Numbered from the stretch's first letter, positions 1 to 8,510 are shown. The stretch: DNA of 64,000 nucleotides from Bacillaceae bacterium OF18-1A (GCA_027694045.1 JAQEWB010000001.1:496001-560000); one strand, 5' to 3'. The notes: a model not told the origin generated them from the letters alone. Translations and numbers: made by a program.

Positions 1-1
1 A

Positions 2-76
2 GAAAAGGAAGCTCAAAATAGTTCGGTTCAAAGTTCACATTCAATTGAAGAAACTCGGTTAAATGAAATAATGTAA
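2..76 (+). CDS. 3' end of a protein cut by the window edge
   Basis: Only the last 24 codons are present, in the frame that ends at the TAA at 74-76. The visible tail is polar (Glu, Ser and Asn rich) and carries no recognisable motif, so no function can be given. It is followed by a strong hairpin terminator, which supports it being a real gene end and not a chance frame. Confidence 0.5.
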   Translation, partial: EKEAQNSSVQSSHSIEETRLNEIM

Positions 77-83
77 TACTCAA

Positions 84-115
84 AAAGCTCAGGGTTAAAA
101 TCCTGAGCTTTTTGA
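84..115. terminator. bidirectional rho-independent terminator
   Basis: The stem AAAAAGCTCAGG pairs with CCTGAGCTTTTT around an 8-base loop. T-runs lie on both sides, so it can end the partial gene on the plus strand and vmlR arriving on the minus strand. Confidence 0.85.
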
Positions 116-138
116 AATCATATTTTCTTTTAATTATT

Positions 139-1767
139 TTAAAGAGAATTAATTTGCTTCGTAAGTTCTTTAAATCGTTCATCAAGTTCTTCATAATCTT
201 TATCTTTTTGAGTTAAAAAGCTGAGCTTTCCTAACACTTCTTGTCGTTCTGTTTCTAATGTTAAGCGTATCTCTTCTATTTCATTTCTTGTTTTAATGGG
301 CTCTTTTAATTGTTTCTGTATTGTATTGTTTGAAAAAACAAGTTTTGTATTTGTTATTTTCTCGCAAAAATATCGATCATGTGAAACTACAACGAGTGTT
401 CCATTATAATCTGCTAAAGTATTTTCAAGTTGTTCTCTTGATGGTAAATCAAGGTGATTTGTCGGTTCATCTAAAATAAGAACATCTTTCTCTTCAAGGA
501 TATACATCATAAGTTTACACTTTACTCGTTCACCCATACTCATATATTCAATCGGCTCATTCCATTGAGAAGCCTGGAACCCTAAATGTTTCATTAAATT
601 TTGTACTTTTCCTCTTTCTTCAAAAGTCGTTCTATAAAATAAATCTTCTGGTGTTTTATCCAGTGGTAAATCAAATACTTCTTGTGTTAAATAACCGATG
701 TTTGCAGATGGTGAAATCCATATGTCTCCTTCAGTAGTTTCCGCTCCCATAATCATCTTCAATAATGTTGTTTTCCCACTACCATTCGGTCCAACAATCG
801 CAACTTTCTCGCCGTGCTGAATTGTAAAATTAACGTTTTCAAATAATATTTTCCCATCAAATTCTTTTCTTAATTGTTTTACTTCTAAAAATCGCTTTCC
901 TACTTTTTTACTCGCTTGAATAGAAAATTCAACTGAATAATCCTCTTTCACACGTTCTACTTTCGTTTTCTCCAGCTCTTTTTCGAGACGTTTTCTTTTC
1001 GATTTTACTTGTGCATCCATTCGCTTCGCCTTTACACGATAAAATTCTTTAACTCCTTCTTGTTTTGTAGACTGCGCATGTGCTTTTTGTGACCATGAAC
1101 TTAATTCTTTTATATGAGTTTCTACTTGTTCAATCTTTTTTTGTTGTTTTTCATATTCCCGCTGCTGTGTCATTCTTTTTTTCTCACGTGCTTTCATATA
1201 ACTCGTATAATTACCACTATGCTCAATTAATTTCTTATCCTCAATTGACCATATTTTTGTTGCGACAACATCTAAAAAATATCGATCGTGCGATACGACG
1301 ATAACTGTACCTTTCATATTTTTTATTTGTTTAATGAGAAACTCTGTACTCATTTCATCTAAATGATTTGTCGGTTCATCTAATATTAAGACATTAGGAT
1401 TTTGGGCGAATCCTCTTGCAAGTCGAACTTTCAACTTTTCACCACCACTTAAAGTATGAAAATCATTTGTTGGCACGCCCCATTTCGCGAGAAGTTCTGC
1501 TTCTTTTGCCATTACATCATTACTAACAAAACTTTCCGTTTCTTGCTCTACAAATGCGGTTGTGACATTCATTTGGTGCCACTCGACTGTACCTTTCGAT
1601 GGCTCAATTTTCCCATTTATTAATTGGAGTAACGTTGATTTACCAGCTCCATTTTTACCTATTAATCCAATGATGTCACCTTGTTTTACTGTGACATTCA
1701 TTTTTGCTAACAAGGTATTCTCCATTATTTCTACGTGTACGTCATTTAATTTTAAAAGTTCTTTCAT
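139..1767 (-). CDS. vmlR: ABC-F ribosomal protection protein, VmlR-like
   Basis: This is a soluble ABC-F ATPase of 542 residues with no membrane segments. Family knowledge: VmlR binds the ribosome and displaces virginiamycin M, lincosamides and pleuromutilins from the peptidyl transferase centre. Seen: first ATPase domain with Walker A GKNGAGKST near residues 37-45, signature LSGGEK and DEPTNHLD; a charged coiled linker rich in Lys/Glu; second domain with GPNGSGKTT, the degenerate signature MSMGE also found in B. subtilis VmlR, and a second DEPTNHLD. Length and sequence recall B. subtilis VmlR (about 547 residues) closely. The open frame extends 61 codons upstream, but that part covers the attenuator. 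The ATG at 1765-1767 follows an AAAGGGA site and starts MKELLKL, as in VmlR. Regulation is probably by attenuation in the leader. Confidence 0.92.
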   Translation of the reverse strand: MKELLKLNDVHVEIMENTLLAKMNVTVKQGDIIGLIGKNGAGKSTLLQLINGKIEPSKGTVEWHQMNVTTAFVEQETESFVSNDVMAKEAELLAKWGVPTNDFHTLSGGEKLKVRLARGFAQNPNVLILDEPTNHLDEMSTEFLIKQIKNMKGTVIVVSHDRYFLDVVATKIWSIEDKKLIEHSGNYTSYMKAREKKRMTQQREYEKQQKKIEQVETHIKELSSWSQKAHAQSTKQEGVKEFYRVKAKRMDAQVKSKRKRLEKELEKTKVERVKEDYSVEFSIQASKKVGKRFLEVKQLRKEFDGKILFENVNFTIQHGEKVAIVGPNGSGKTTLLKMIMGAETTEGDIWISPSANIGYLTQEVFDLPLDKTPEDLFYRTTFEERGKVQNLMKHLGFQASQWNEPIEYMSMGERVKCKLMMYILEEKDVLILDEPTNHLDLPSREQLENTLADYNGTLVVVSHDRYFCEKITNTKLVFSNNTIQKQLKEPIKTRNEIEEIRLTLETERQEVLGKLSFLTQKDKDYEELDERFKELTKQINSL

Positions 1768-1796
1768 ACTATCGGTCCCTTTCGTTAAAGGAGAAC

Positions 1797-1996
1797 AAAA
1801 AAATCCTCCCAAAGTAAATTTGGCAGGATTAGTCATTACATTATTTATACCCAAATAAGCTATTACACAAAACAAATAGCAATACCGTTGTATGGAATTG
1901 GGCAGACTAATCCTATTTTTTACAAATTGAAATTTATTGAATTTCAACATTTAAAAATAAGATTAGTTAATCATCGTCCACCCATCATTCCTTTCC
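1797..1996 (-). promoter_or_regulatory. vmlR leader: ribosome-controlled transcription attenuator
   Basis: Read on the minus strand. A ribosome site GGAAAGGA (1989-1996) precedes a tiny ORF, either ATG-GGT-GGA-CGA-TGA (1971-1985) or GTG-GAC-GAT-GAT-TAA (1967-1981). Next come element A1 (TTAACTAATC, 1961-1970), an 8-bp hairpin (1927-1947), element B (AGGATTAGTC, 1905-1914) and element A2 (GACTAATCCT, 1825-1834). A2 overlaps the 5' arm of a terminator (stem 1802-1813 with 1819-1830, one mismatch, then seven T at 1797-1803). B is perfectly complementary to A2 over 10 bp and to A1 over 7 bp. The inferred logic is that A1:B pairing lets the terminator form, while a ribosome held on the tiny ORF masks A1, so B captures A2 and transcription reads through. 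Confidence 0.8.
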
Positions 1997-2011
1997 GTTA
2001 TTATTAACCAC

Positions 2012-2041
2012 ATTGTACCATGATAACATTGTATTGGTAAA
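2012..2041 (-). promoter_or_regulatory. candidate sigma-A promoter of vmlR
   Basis: On the minus strand, TTTACC (2036-2041) and TACAAT (2012-2017) are separated by 18 bases. They sit about 20 bases before the leader-ORF ribosome site, which is the right place for the attenuated transcript to start. The -35 match is only partial. Confidence 0.5.
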
Positions 2042-2090
2042 CAAAATTATTGTTCCACAATTCGAATTCATAATACCTTTCATTTCAAGA

Positions 2091-2250
2091 TAAAGTGAAA
2101 CTTTAATCAGTGTAGGTTTTGTCCATCCTCCACTGATTATTAGCCCTCACCAATCGGGATTTTACGGGGAGTTGATCCACCACCTAACTTATTTGCTCTC
2201 GCTGAATTTTGAGGTGGGGGTCTTATGCCCGGCGAATAGCGGGATAAATG
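2091..2250 (+). repeat. bcr-like structured repeat, long copy
   Basis: This segment of about 160 bases begins AAAGTGAAACTTTAATCAGTG-like and ends GGATAAATG-like. A related shorter copy lies at 31295-31403 in the same orientation. It contains several inverted repeats: AAAGT/ACTTT, TAATCAGTG/CACTGATTA (2104-2112 with 2131-2139) and CCACCT/AGGTGG near 2180-2216. Small palindromic intergenic repeats of this kind (bcr families) are known from B. cereus-group genomes; I cannot assign the family number. It enters the 3' end of the neighbouring amidase gene. Confidence 0.7.
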
Positions 2251-3148
2251 AACAAAGTGAAAAACCTAAACGGTTCAAATATTGCATTCCCAGCTCCATT
2301 CTTGCTGTTTTCAGTGGATCCACAACTTGGCAAACTTTCAAATTACCTGCTGCCGATAATAAAAGAGTTGCATCAGCTTTAGACATTGCTAATTCTTCAT
2401 GTAAAAATGTCACCATATTACGTACAGCACGATTTGCTGCATCATCTAACAATTTTTCTGAAGCAATCGTCATTATTTTATCTCGTTGAATAGCCATTGG
2501 TAGTGGCCATTTCTTTCCTTTTACAAGCTGCACTGTAACAGTTACTTCTCCAGCAACCTCTACTCCACTAACACCAATTTCACCATCCCCCATTGCAGCG
2601 TGCAAATCACCCAACGCTAACAATGCTCCGGGAACATTTACTGGTAGTAGTAATATTGTCCCTTCTTTAATTTCTTTACAGTCCATATTCCCGCCGTGAT
2701 CATGCGGTGTACCACATGAAATACTTTCTTCTTTTGGAGCAGTACCAATCACACCGACCATTGGATTAATTGGGATTTGTAGTTCATTTGAAAACAAAAC
2801 ATGTTCATTATGTACTGAGACAATTTTCACTGTATTTTCATGTAGCTCTTCACCCATTACACCGAGATTTGCACCTGTAGTTAAAACGCCTTTCTCTGCA
2901 ATTTTTATCTTTTCAATCGTAACAACTAATATATCACCAGGTTCTGCACCATTAATATATACCGGACCAGTCGCTGGATTAATCCGGTTCCAATCTAATT
3001 CTTGAAACACAACATCTTCAGAATCAATTTGATTTTCAAAGCAATCATATGTTTCAAATATAAGGCGACTCCCAATTTCCACTTCCATACATGGTTTATT
3101 TTCTGATGACATTGCGTAAATGATATGTTCTTTATGAATTCGATACAT
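2189..3148 (-). CDS. acetamidase/formamidase family protein with a repeat-derived C terminus
   Basis: This 319-residue cytosolic amidohydrolase belongs to the FmdA/AmdA family, which hydrolyses short amides such as formamide or acetamide to ammonia and the acid. Seen: GTPHDHGGNMDCKEI near residues 146-160 and GDLHAAMGDGEIGVSG near 180-195, the conserved metal and active-site blocks of the family. The ATG at 3148 follows GGGAGAG at good spacing. The last 20 or so residues and the stop codon are encoded inside the bcr-like repeat at 2091-2250, so the natural C terminus has been replaced or extended. The catalytic core looks whole, so activity may be kept. It is monocistronic and divergent from cwlJ. 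The substrate cannot be read from sequence. Confidence 0.85.
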   Translation of the reverse strand: MYRIHKEHIIYAMSSENKPCMEVEIGSRLIFETYDCFENQIDSEDVVFQELDWNRINPATGPVYINGAEPGDILVVTIEKIKIAEKGVLTTGANLGVMGEELHENTVKIVSVHNEHVLFSNELQIPINPMVGVIGTAPKEESISCGTPHDHGGNMDCKEIKEGTILLLPVNVPGALLALGDLHAAMGDGEIGVSGVEVAGEVTVTVQLVKGKKWPLPMAIQRDKIMTIASEKLLDDAANRAVRNMVTFLHEELAMSKADATLLLSAAGNLKVCQVVDPLKTARMELGMQYLNRLGFSLCSFIPLFAGHKTPTSKFSESK

Positions 3149-3304
3149 ATTATCTCTCCCTTTTTATATTGGTCTACAGTTACTAATTTGCTTTTTGCAT
3201 GCAAGCTCCTCTTGAAATTAGGTTATATTTTATGTAAAAAAGCACTTCGCTCATTTTGAAACATACACTCTTTACTATAACAGGTAAAGAAAGGTGGTGT
3301 ACGT

Positions 3305-3733
3305 ATGCCCCTTATTCCATACAACGAAAGTGATGTTGATTTACTAGCCCGTCTAATTCGTGCTGAAGCTGAAGGCGAAGGACGACAAGGCGAACAACTT
3401 GTTGGCTGCGTTGTCGTAAACCGTGTATTTTGCGATTGCTTAGACTTCAAACAACTTCGCTCTGTACGTGACGCCGTATACCAAAGCCCCGGCGGATTCG
3501 AGGCAGTACAATACGGATATTTTTATCAACGTGCTCGTGATTCAGAAAAAGAAATTGCGAGAAAAGTTTTACAAGGTGAATGGCGCTGGCCAGCACGGTG
3601 GTCTCTTTGGTATTTCCGTCCAGTTGGGGCTTGTCCACCTGAATGGTATAATCAGCCTTTTGCAGGACAATTTAAAAGTCATTGTTTTTACGAACCACGT
3701 GGTGATGAATGTCCAAAAATGTATTCACGATAG
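3305..3733 (+). CDS. cwlJ: spore cortex-lytic hydrolase, CwlJ type
   Basis: This 142-residue protein consists of one SleB/CwlJ hydrolase domain. Family knowledge: CwlJ sits in the spore coat or inner layers and degrades cortex peptidoglycan during germination. Seen: RAEAEGEG near residues 19-26 with the conserved glutamates, the block GYFYQRARDSE, and the signature LWYFRP...PPEWYNQPF...SHCFY. No signal peptide is present, as is usual for CwlJ and unlike SleB. The ATG follows AAAGGTGG. A CATACACT box at 3262-3269 resembles a sigma-E -10 element, consistent with mother-cell expression, though no good -35 was found. B. cereus-group genomes often carry two CwlJ paralogues; this looks like the second one. 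Confidence 0.9.
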   Translation: MPLIPYNESDVDLLARLIRAEAEGEGRQGEQLVGCVVVNRVFCDCLDFKQLRSVRDAVYQSPGGFEAVQYGYFYQRARDSEKEIARKVLQGEWRWPARWSLWYFRPVGACPPEWYNQPFAGQFKSHCFYEPRGDECPKMYSR

Positions 3734-3740
3734 CAAAATT

Positions 3741-3780
3741 TGAAACGCAAGTACTTAAACCTTCGAGTATTTGCGTTTCT
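3741..3780. terminator. bidirectional terminator between cwlJ and lysK
   Basis: GAAACGCAAGTACT pairs with AGTATTTGCGTTTC with one mismatch around a short loop. T-rich sequence lies on the plus side. The genes converge here, so it can serve both. Confidence 0.75.
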
Positions 3781-3792
3781 TTTAGTTTTATT

Positions 3793-5346
3793 TTAGAAAT
3801 CTAATAATGGAATGAATTTTTCGATACCTACCACATGTATTAATAATGGTATACGAGGACCATTTGATTGATTCATAATGAGCTTATATATAATAGTAAA
3901 TAATTGTTTTTGATTTTCTTTCATTATTTTTTTATTTTCATGATGACAAATTGCATATAATTGTTCCATTAAGTTAGAATAACCTTCATTAGAACGAAGC
4001 ATTTTACAAACTTCTACTAGCCATTCTTTTTGCCTTTTATCTAATGTGTAGTAGAACTCTGTATTTTTCTTCTTATTTACCGCAATTAATTTTTCAGATT
4101 GAAAGTTTCTTATCCAATACTCTGCACGGTTACTTATCGCCCTCATTTCATCTAATGCATAGCTCCTATCTATTTTCTCTAATACCCCCTGTAAAATAGA
4201 TGAATCAAAATTTAATAACGGTAATGTTCCTGCTACTTGATTAAATTTCGGATATTCTCTAAATCCGCTATCAACTTTAGAAAGTTTAATTGCATCAAAT
4301 AAATCTTCATTTTTGAGCGTTTTATTCTCATAACTATCTTTCAATCGTTCATATTCTGTATAATTGCGAATTACATCTTCATCAAGACCGATATAAAACG
4401 CTGCGTCTGGCCTATATTTTGCAAACATAAATAGAATCACTTCGGGCAAATACACTTTTAGCAACTCGCTAGGTGTAATACTATTCCCTGAGGAACTAGA
4501 CATTTTTTCATGATGCCCTTTAATTCCAATAAAATCGTAAGCAATGTAATGAGGCGCTTCACGATTGAATATTTTTCTCGCAATTTCTTTTGATACATTA
4601 TAACTACCCGTTTCTGATGAATGATCTCTTCCGCCCGGTTCAAAAACAACATCCTCTATCATCCATCTCATCGGCCAATCGACTTTCCAATTCAATTTCA
4701 TATTATTTGTATTTAGTATAGATAATTCATTTTGATTTCTACATTCACATTCATACCGAACTGTTTTTAATACTTCATCAAAATGTGTAATAATTGTTGT
4801 ATCTTTGCCGCACCTATCACAATACAATGTAGCTGGATAAAAGCCCTCTCGCTCTTCTTCACTACACTCTCCCGTTTTAAAACTCATTAAAATATCATAT
4901 ATTTCTTTTCTTTTATATAAAGCCTCCAATATGTTTTTGTTATATCTTCCACTTCTATATTCAGCATGTTGATATATGAATTCCACTTCTATCCCAAATA
5001 CTTGAAGCGATTCCTCAAACTCTTTTTCAAAATGCTCTGCATAGGAGTTATGACAACCATATGGATCTGGAATATCACAGTATGGCATACCAATATATTT
5101 TGCAAAAGATGGATCAATATTTTTAGGGACTTTTCTAAACCTGTCGTAATCATCCCATGAAAATATAAACCGAGTCTTTTTCCCTAAATCTTGAAGCGCC
5201 CTTACAACAAAATAAGTCGTTACGATTTCACGAAAGTTCCCAATATGAACAGAACCTGATGGACTAATTCCAGATGCGCAAATAAAAGTTTCTCTGTTTG
5301 GATGTTTTCTAATTAATTCGTGTGCTACTTCATACGCCCAATGCAT
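3793..5346 (-). CDS. lysK: class I lysyl-tRNA synthetase
   Basis: This 517-residue cytosolic enzyme charges tRNA with lysine. It is the archaeal-type class I form, not the usual bacterial class II LysS. Seen: HIGN at residues 35-38 (HIGH motif), KMSSS at 281-285 (KMSKS motif), and Cys pairs at 176/179 and 200/202 in the inserted zinc module. Family knowledge: B. cereus carries both classes, and the class I enzyme is linked to stationary-phase and unusual tRNA charging. The start ATG at 5346 lies behind a GAGGTGAGTAAC-like site. It is a single gene controlled by the T-box leader just upstream. The type is unmistakable; the biological role is from the family literature. Confidence 0.94.
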   Translation of the reverse strand: MHWAYEVAHELIRKHPNRETFICASGISPSGSVHIGNFREIVTTYFVVRALQDLGKKTRFIFSWDDYDRFRKVPKNIDPSFAKYIGMPYCDIPDPYGCHNSYAEHFEKEFEESLQVFGIEVEFIYQHAEYRSGRYNKNILEALYKRKEIYDILMSFKTGECSEEEREGFYPATLYCDRCGKDTTIITHFDEVLKTVRYECECRNQNELSILNTNNMKLNWKVDWPMRWMIEDVVFEPGGRDHSSETGSYNVSKEIARKIFNREAPHYIAYDFIGIKGHHEKMSSSSGNSITPSELLKVYLPEVILFMFAKYRPDAAFYIGLDEDVIRNYTEYERLKDSYENKTLKNEDLFDAIKLSKVDSGFREYPKFNQVAGTLPLLNFDSSILQGVLEKIDRSYALDEMRAISNRAEYWIRNFQSEKLIAVNKKKNTEFYYTLDKRQKEWLVEVCKMLRSNEGYSNLMEQLYAICHHENKKIMKENQKQLFTIIYKLIMNQSNGPRIPLLIHVVGIEKFIPLLDF

Positions 5347-5396
5347 ATGTTACTCACCTCAATTGTTTTTTGTTTTCAGATTTTCAGTTTTATACA

Positions 5397-5690
5397 ATAA
5401 AAAAACTCCCACCCCCAAGATTATTCATCTTGAGGACGAGAGTTGTTAGCTTCGCGGTACCACCTCAGTTTGTCAATATGTCGCCATATTAACCTCTTCA
5501 AGTACGGCAAAATATGCTTATACCCTATCTCTATAACGGGAGATCCCGTCGCACCATCCCTAAATAAATTAGTTCCTTGCGCAGCTCCAAGTCTTTTTTC
5601 ATTAAGATGTATACCGCTCTTTCTCAGCTACCAGAGCTCTCTGTACGTATTCTTTCTTAACTACTCTTCTCTTCTATGCCTTAAATATTA
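5397..5690 (-). promoter_or_regulatory. T-box riboswitch leader of lysK
   Basis: On the minus strand the leader carries the signature AGGTGGTACCGCGA (5452-5465), the T-box sequence that pairs with the uncharged tRNA acceptor end. A terminator follows (stem roughly 5402-5442, then a run of T). The 5' part, about 5590-5690, contains the AGTA-type motif and an A-rich segment with AAA/AAG triplets, which would fit a lysine specifier, though I could not fold Stem I to prove which triplet is used. Uncharged tRNA-Lys would favour the antiterminator and raise lysK expression. Confidence 0.9.
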
Positions 5691-5754
5691 GTTTTTTAAT
5701 ATGATAATTTATAACACTTTTATTGTCAAACTTTTCTGAATCGAAATCGTAAAA

Positions 5755-5919
5755 TTATCTAAAAAAATTCTTTATCGCTTCTAATTGAATTTTGTGGCTA
5801 CACTCATCACAACAATATGCCCCTTTTGGTTTCTCTTTAAATCGCTTATATTTTTCACTACCTTCGTAAACACGAAATATATTCTTACAAGAAAAGCAAA
5901 CAATCTCATAAAACATCAT
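5755..5919 (-). CDS. small zinc-ribbon protein (54 aa)
   Basis: This short gene falls below a 60-codon cut-off. It reads MMFYEIVCFSCKNIF at the N terminus, then a basic middle and YCCDECSHKI. The two CxxC pairs (C8/C11 and C37/C40, with an extra C36) would bind one zinc ion in a rubredoxin-like knuckle. The sequence resembles the small DUF2197/YlaI group of Bacillus zinc-ribbon proteins, whose role is unknown. Of three close ATGs, the one at 5919 lies 9 bases after GAGAGG and is the best start; 5925 and 5916 are alternatives. It lies alone between the lysK T-box and the SMP-30 gene. Confidence 0.7.
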   Translation of the reverse strand: MMFYEIVCFSCKNIFRVYEGSEKYKRFKEKPKGAYCCDECSHKIQLEAIKNFFR

Positions 5920-6054
5920 ATGCATTTTCCTCTCTGTGTTTATACACTTTTTTAATAATTCTACCTACCTTACAAATCTTAATATCCTATCACTAAAGGT
6001 TTACCTCTATTCTTATCGAATTATATAAATATCTTATAAAACGAGGTGAACGTC

Positions 6055-6957
6055 TTGTTCAGTAATATAGAATTAGTTTTGGATGCTAAAGCAAGTTTAG
6101 CTGAAGGACCGTGTTGGAATGAGAAGAAACAACTTTTATATTGGGTTGATATCATGGAGAAAAAACTGTGCATTTATAATCCTGTTAATAATACGAACCG
6201 AGTGATCGCCCTGAATGAGCAAATTGGTTGTGTTGTCCCATATGTAGAAAATGTAGTACTTTTAGCGATGGAAAGAGGCTTTTATTCTCTTAATTTAAAT
6301 ACAGAAAAACTGACACATATTTATGATCCTGAACCACATTTAATAGAAAATCGCTTTAATGATGGAAAATGTGATTCAGCTGGTCGCTTCTGGGCAGGTA
6401 CTACAGATACATACGGTATGAATGCTGCAGGTTCCTTGTATTGTTTAAATAATAATATGAGTGTAGAGAAAAAAGTTTCACATGTAAATACTTCAAACGG
6501 AATCGCTTGGTCACCTGATCATACATACCTTTACTTTATAGATACACCTACTAAAAAAGTGGTTCGCTATCAATATAATATACATACTGGGGAAATTCGT
6601 AATCCAAGTGCTGTAATCATTTTCCTTGAAAATGATGGTCTACCTGATGGTATGACAATTGATGAAGAAGGTTGTTTATGGATTGCACATTGGGGAGGTT
6701 CAAAAATAACTAGATGGAATCCCTCTACTGGAGAACAAATATTAAGCATTCCAATTCCTGCGTTATATGTAACATCATGTACATTTGGAGGACCTAATTT
6801 AACAGATTTATACGTTACAACAGCCAGAACAAGAATGACGGATGACGAATTAAAAGAGTATCCACATGCTGGTGGTATTTTTCGAATTCAAACAAATGTT
6901 AAAGGCTGCCCCACCTATTCATTTTGCAATAAAAATATTGGAGCTGAAACTATATGA
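6055..6957 (+). CDS. SMP-30/gluconolactonase/LRE family protein
   Basis: This is a soluble six-bladed beta-propeller lactonase of 300 residues. The family binds a divalent metal and opens sugar lactones. Seen: LAEGPCWN near the start (the Glu is a metal ligand), ENRFNDGKCDSAGRFWAGT in the middle, SNGIAWSPD and GLPDGMTIDEEGCLW, which carry the Asn and Asp ligands. A GTG at 6046 lies inside the ribosome site GAGGTGA, so the TTG at 6055, 5 bases after it, is the likely start. The stop overlaps the start of the next gene (ATGA), which implies translational coupling with the methyltransferase. Substrate unknown. Confidence 0.85.
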   Translation: MFSNIELVLDAKASLAEGPCWNEKKQLLYWVDIMEKKLCIYNPVNNTNRVIALNEQIGCVVPYVENVVLLAMERGFYSLNLNTEKLTHIYDPEPHLIENRFNDGKCDSAGRFWAGTTDTYGMNAAGSLYCLNNNMSVEKKVSHVNTSNGIAWSPDHTYLYFIDTPTKKVVRYQYNIHTGEIRNPSAVIIFLENDGLPDGMTIDEEGCLWIAHWGGSKITRWNPSTGEQILSIPIPALYVTSCTFGGPNLTDLYVTTARTRMTDDELKEYPHAGGIFRIQTNVKGCPTYSFCNKNIGAETI

Positions 6958-7655
6958 ACCGTATCGATTACATAAGACAAGAAGAAAAGAAATATCACGA
7001 CCTTTGCTACGAACAATATAAACTGTTTGAAGCTGGCTCTTGGCTTTTCAAACCAGTTAAAACGGTTATGGACTTGATGAACCACTTTGACGGACAAAAC
7101 AACTTGCAAGTACTTGACCTTGGCTCTGGCGTTGGGAGAAATAGCATTCCAATTGCAAAAAAAATAAAAAATACTAGCGGCACCGTTACATGTGTTGATT
7201 TACTTAATTCCGCTTTAACAAAGCTACAAATTTATAGCAAAGAACATGATGTATTCGAGGTTATAAAAACAGAAGAAGCAGCAATTGAAAACTATCATAT
7301 TGACTCTAACGCTTATGATTATATCGTTGCAGTATCAAGTTTAGAACATGTCAGATCAGAAGAGGATTTTAAAAATGTACTCCACTCTATGAAAAGAGGT
7401 ACAAAAAACGGCGGTATTAATTGTTTAATTATTAACTCTAACATACAAGAAATTGATTCAATAACGAATGAAGAATTAGAAGCTTTAATTGAAATTAATC
7501 TTTCAACCGAAGAAATGATAAGTACTTTAAAAAGCATTTATAAAGAATGGAAAGAACTAAAAGTTGAAATAAAAGAATTAGCTTATGATATTGTTCGAAA
7601 TGAAAGACACATTCAATTAAAAACAAATGCCATTACGTTTGTCGTTCAGAAATAA
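6954..7655 (+). CDS. class I SAM-dependent methyltransferase
   Basis: This 233-residue cytosolic protein has a Rossmann-fold methyltransferase core. Seen: VLDLGSGVGRNSIPIA (motif I, SAM binding), VTCVDLLNSAL (acidic end of strand 2), and YDYIVAVSSLEHV (motif IV region). The start overlaps the stop of the SMP-30 gene by ATGA, so the two are probably co-translated. The substrate cannot be inferred; nothing points to rRNA or small-molecule specificity. The hairpin at 7666-7713 follows as terminator. Confidence 0.8.
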   Translation: MNRIDYIRQEEKKYHDLCYEQYKLFEAGSWLFKPVKTVMDLMNHFDGQNNLQVLDLGSGVGRNSIPIAKKIKNTSGTVTCVDLLNSALTKLQIYSKEHDVFEVIKTEEAAIENYHIDSNAYDYIVAVSSLEHVRSEEDFKNVLHSMKRGTKNGGINCLIINSNIQEIDSITNEELEALIEINLSTEEMISTLKSIYKEWKELKVEIKELAYDIVRNERHIQLKTNAITFVVQK

Positions 7656-7665
7656 TACTATAAAA

Positions 7666-7713
7666 AGTAAGGATATTTCCTCATATATTCATAGGAATAC
7701 CCTTACCTTTTAT
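7666..7713 (+). terminator. terminator after the SMP-30/methyltransferase pair
   Basis: AAAGTAAGGATATTTCCT and AGGAATACCCTTACCTTT form an imperfect stem, followed by TTATTTTT on the plus strand. Confidence 0.6.
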
Positions 7714-7780
7714 TTTTATAAAATTATTTTGTTATTAGTTTTCGCATCATCTAAAATATACTTTTCATTCGAAATACTAC

Positions 7781-8413
7781 TCAACTATTAATTGAATTCA
7801 TTAACTGGAAGAAATATTCTGCTTCATGAGTCTCATTCAATTTATACCATGAATGAAGTGTATCCGGCGCAAATACATCTAATTTTTTCAGTACTTCCAT
7901 TGCAAATTCTAGAGGCGCTACACCCGATGCAGTAATAAGGTTTCTACTAGACGCTACAGGTCCCACTTCATAAAAATTTTCTCCTTTATAAGTAGGACAA
8001 ACCATTTTCATATACTCTAAACTATTACTTGTGTGATTTATAGAATCCAAGTAACCGTAATTTGCAAGACCTATAGTTGCACCGCAAATTGCCGCTACAA
8101 TTGTACCAAGTTTTAAAGCTTCACCAACTGTTTTCAAAATAGGTTTATGTATTTCTTCACTCCAAGTATTCCCTCCAGGTAAAATTAATAAATCGTTACT
8201 TTCAAGGATACATTCATCTAGGGAAATATCCGGCTTTATATTCAAGCCTCCCATTGAAATAATCGTTTCTCTATTTATTCCAACTGTGACTACTTTAAAA
8301 GACGCTACATCTTTTTTGAAATATCTTCCTGTATTAAGTTCAGCAATTAAATGTCCGTACTCCCAATCAGACATCGTGTCAAATACATATAGATAGGCTT
8401 TTCTTGTTTGCAT
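7781..8413 (-). CDS. DJ-1/PfpI family protein, type 1 glutamine amidotransferase-like
   Basis: This 210-residue protein has the DJ-1/ThiJ/PfpI fold. Seen: YLYVFDTMSDWEYGHL at the N terminus, DLLILPGGNTW, and the nucleophile elbow AAICGATIGLANYG with the conserved Cys near residue 104. Family members include chaperones, glyoxalase-like enzymes and amidases; the sequence does not choose among them. It resembles Bacillus YoaZ-type proteins in length. The start ATG follows a GGAG site. It is transcribed alone, with the strong terminator at 8511-8542 separating it from the next methyltransferase gene. Confidence 0.8.
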   Translation of the reverse strand: MQTRKAYLYVFDTMSDWEYGHLIAELNTGRYFKKDVASFKVVTVGINRETIISMGGLNIKPDISLDECILESNDLLILPGGNTWSEEIHKPILKTVGEALKLGTIVAAICGATIGLANYGYLDSINHTSNSLEYMKMVCPTYKGENFYEVGPVASSRNLITASGVAPLEFAMEVLKKLDVFAPDTLHSWYKLNETHEAEYFFQLMNSINS

Positions 8414-8510
8414 TCAATAACACTCCATTCATATGCTACACTCTTAATTAAAACGAGTGTTCTTTTCAGTTTAACATTTTATGCAATATTTATGGTGTAA
8501 AATTCCAAAT

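Noticed and set aside
1768..1950. 61-codon N-terminal extension of the ABC-F protein
   Set aside because: This stretch is the attenuator region (element B and terminator); the VmlR-like start with a good ribosome site is at 1767.
5443..5691. 82-codon open frame on the plus strand
   Set aside because: It lies wholly inside the T-box leader, whose conserved sequence and structure explain the region.
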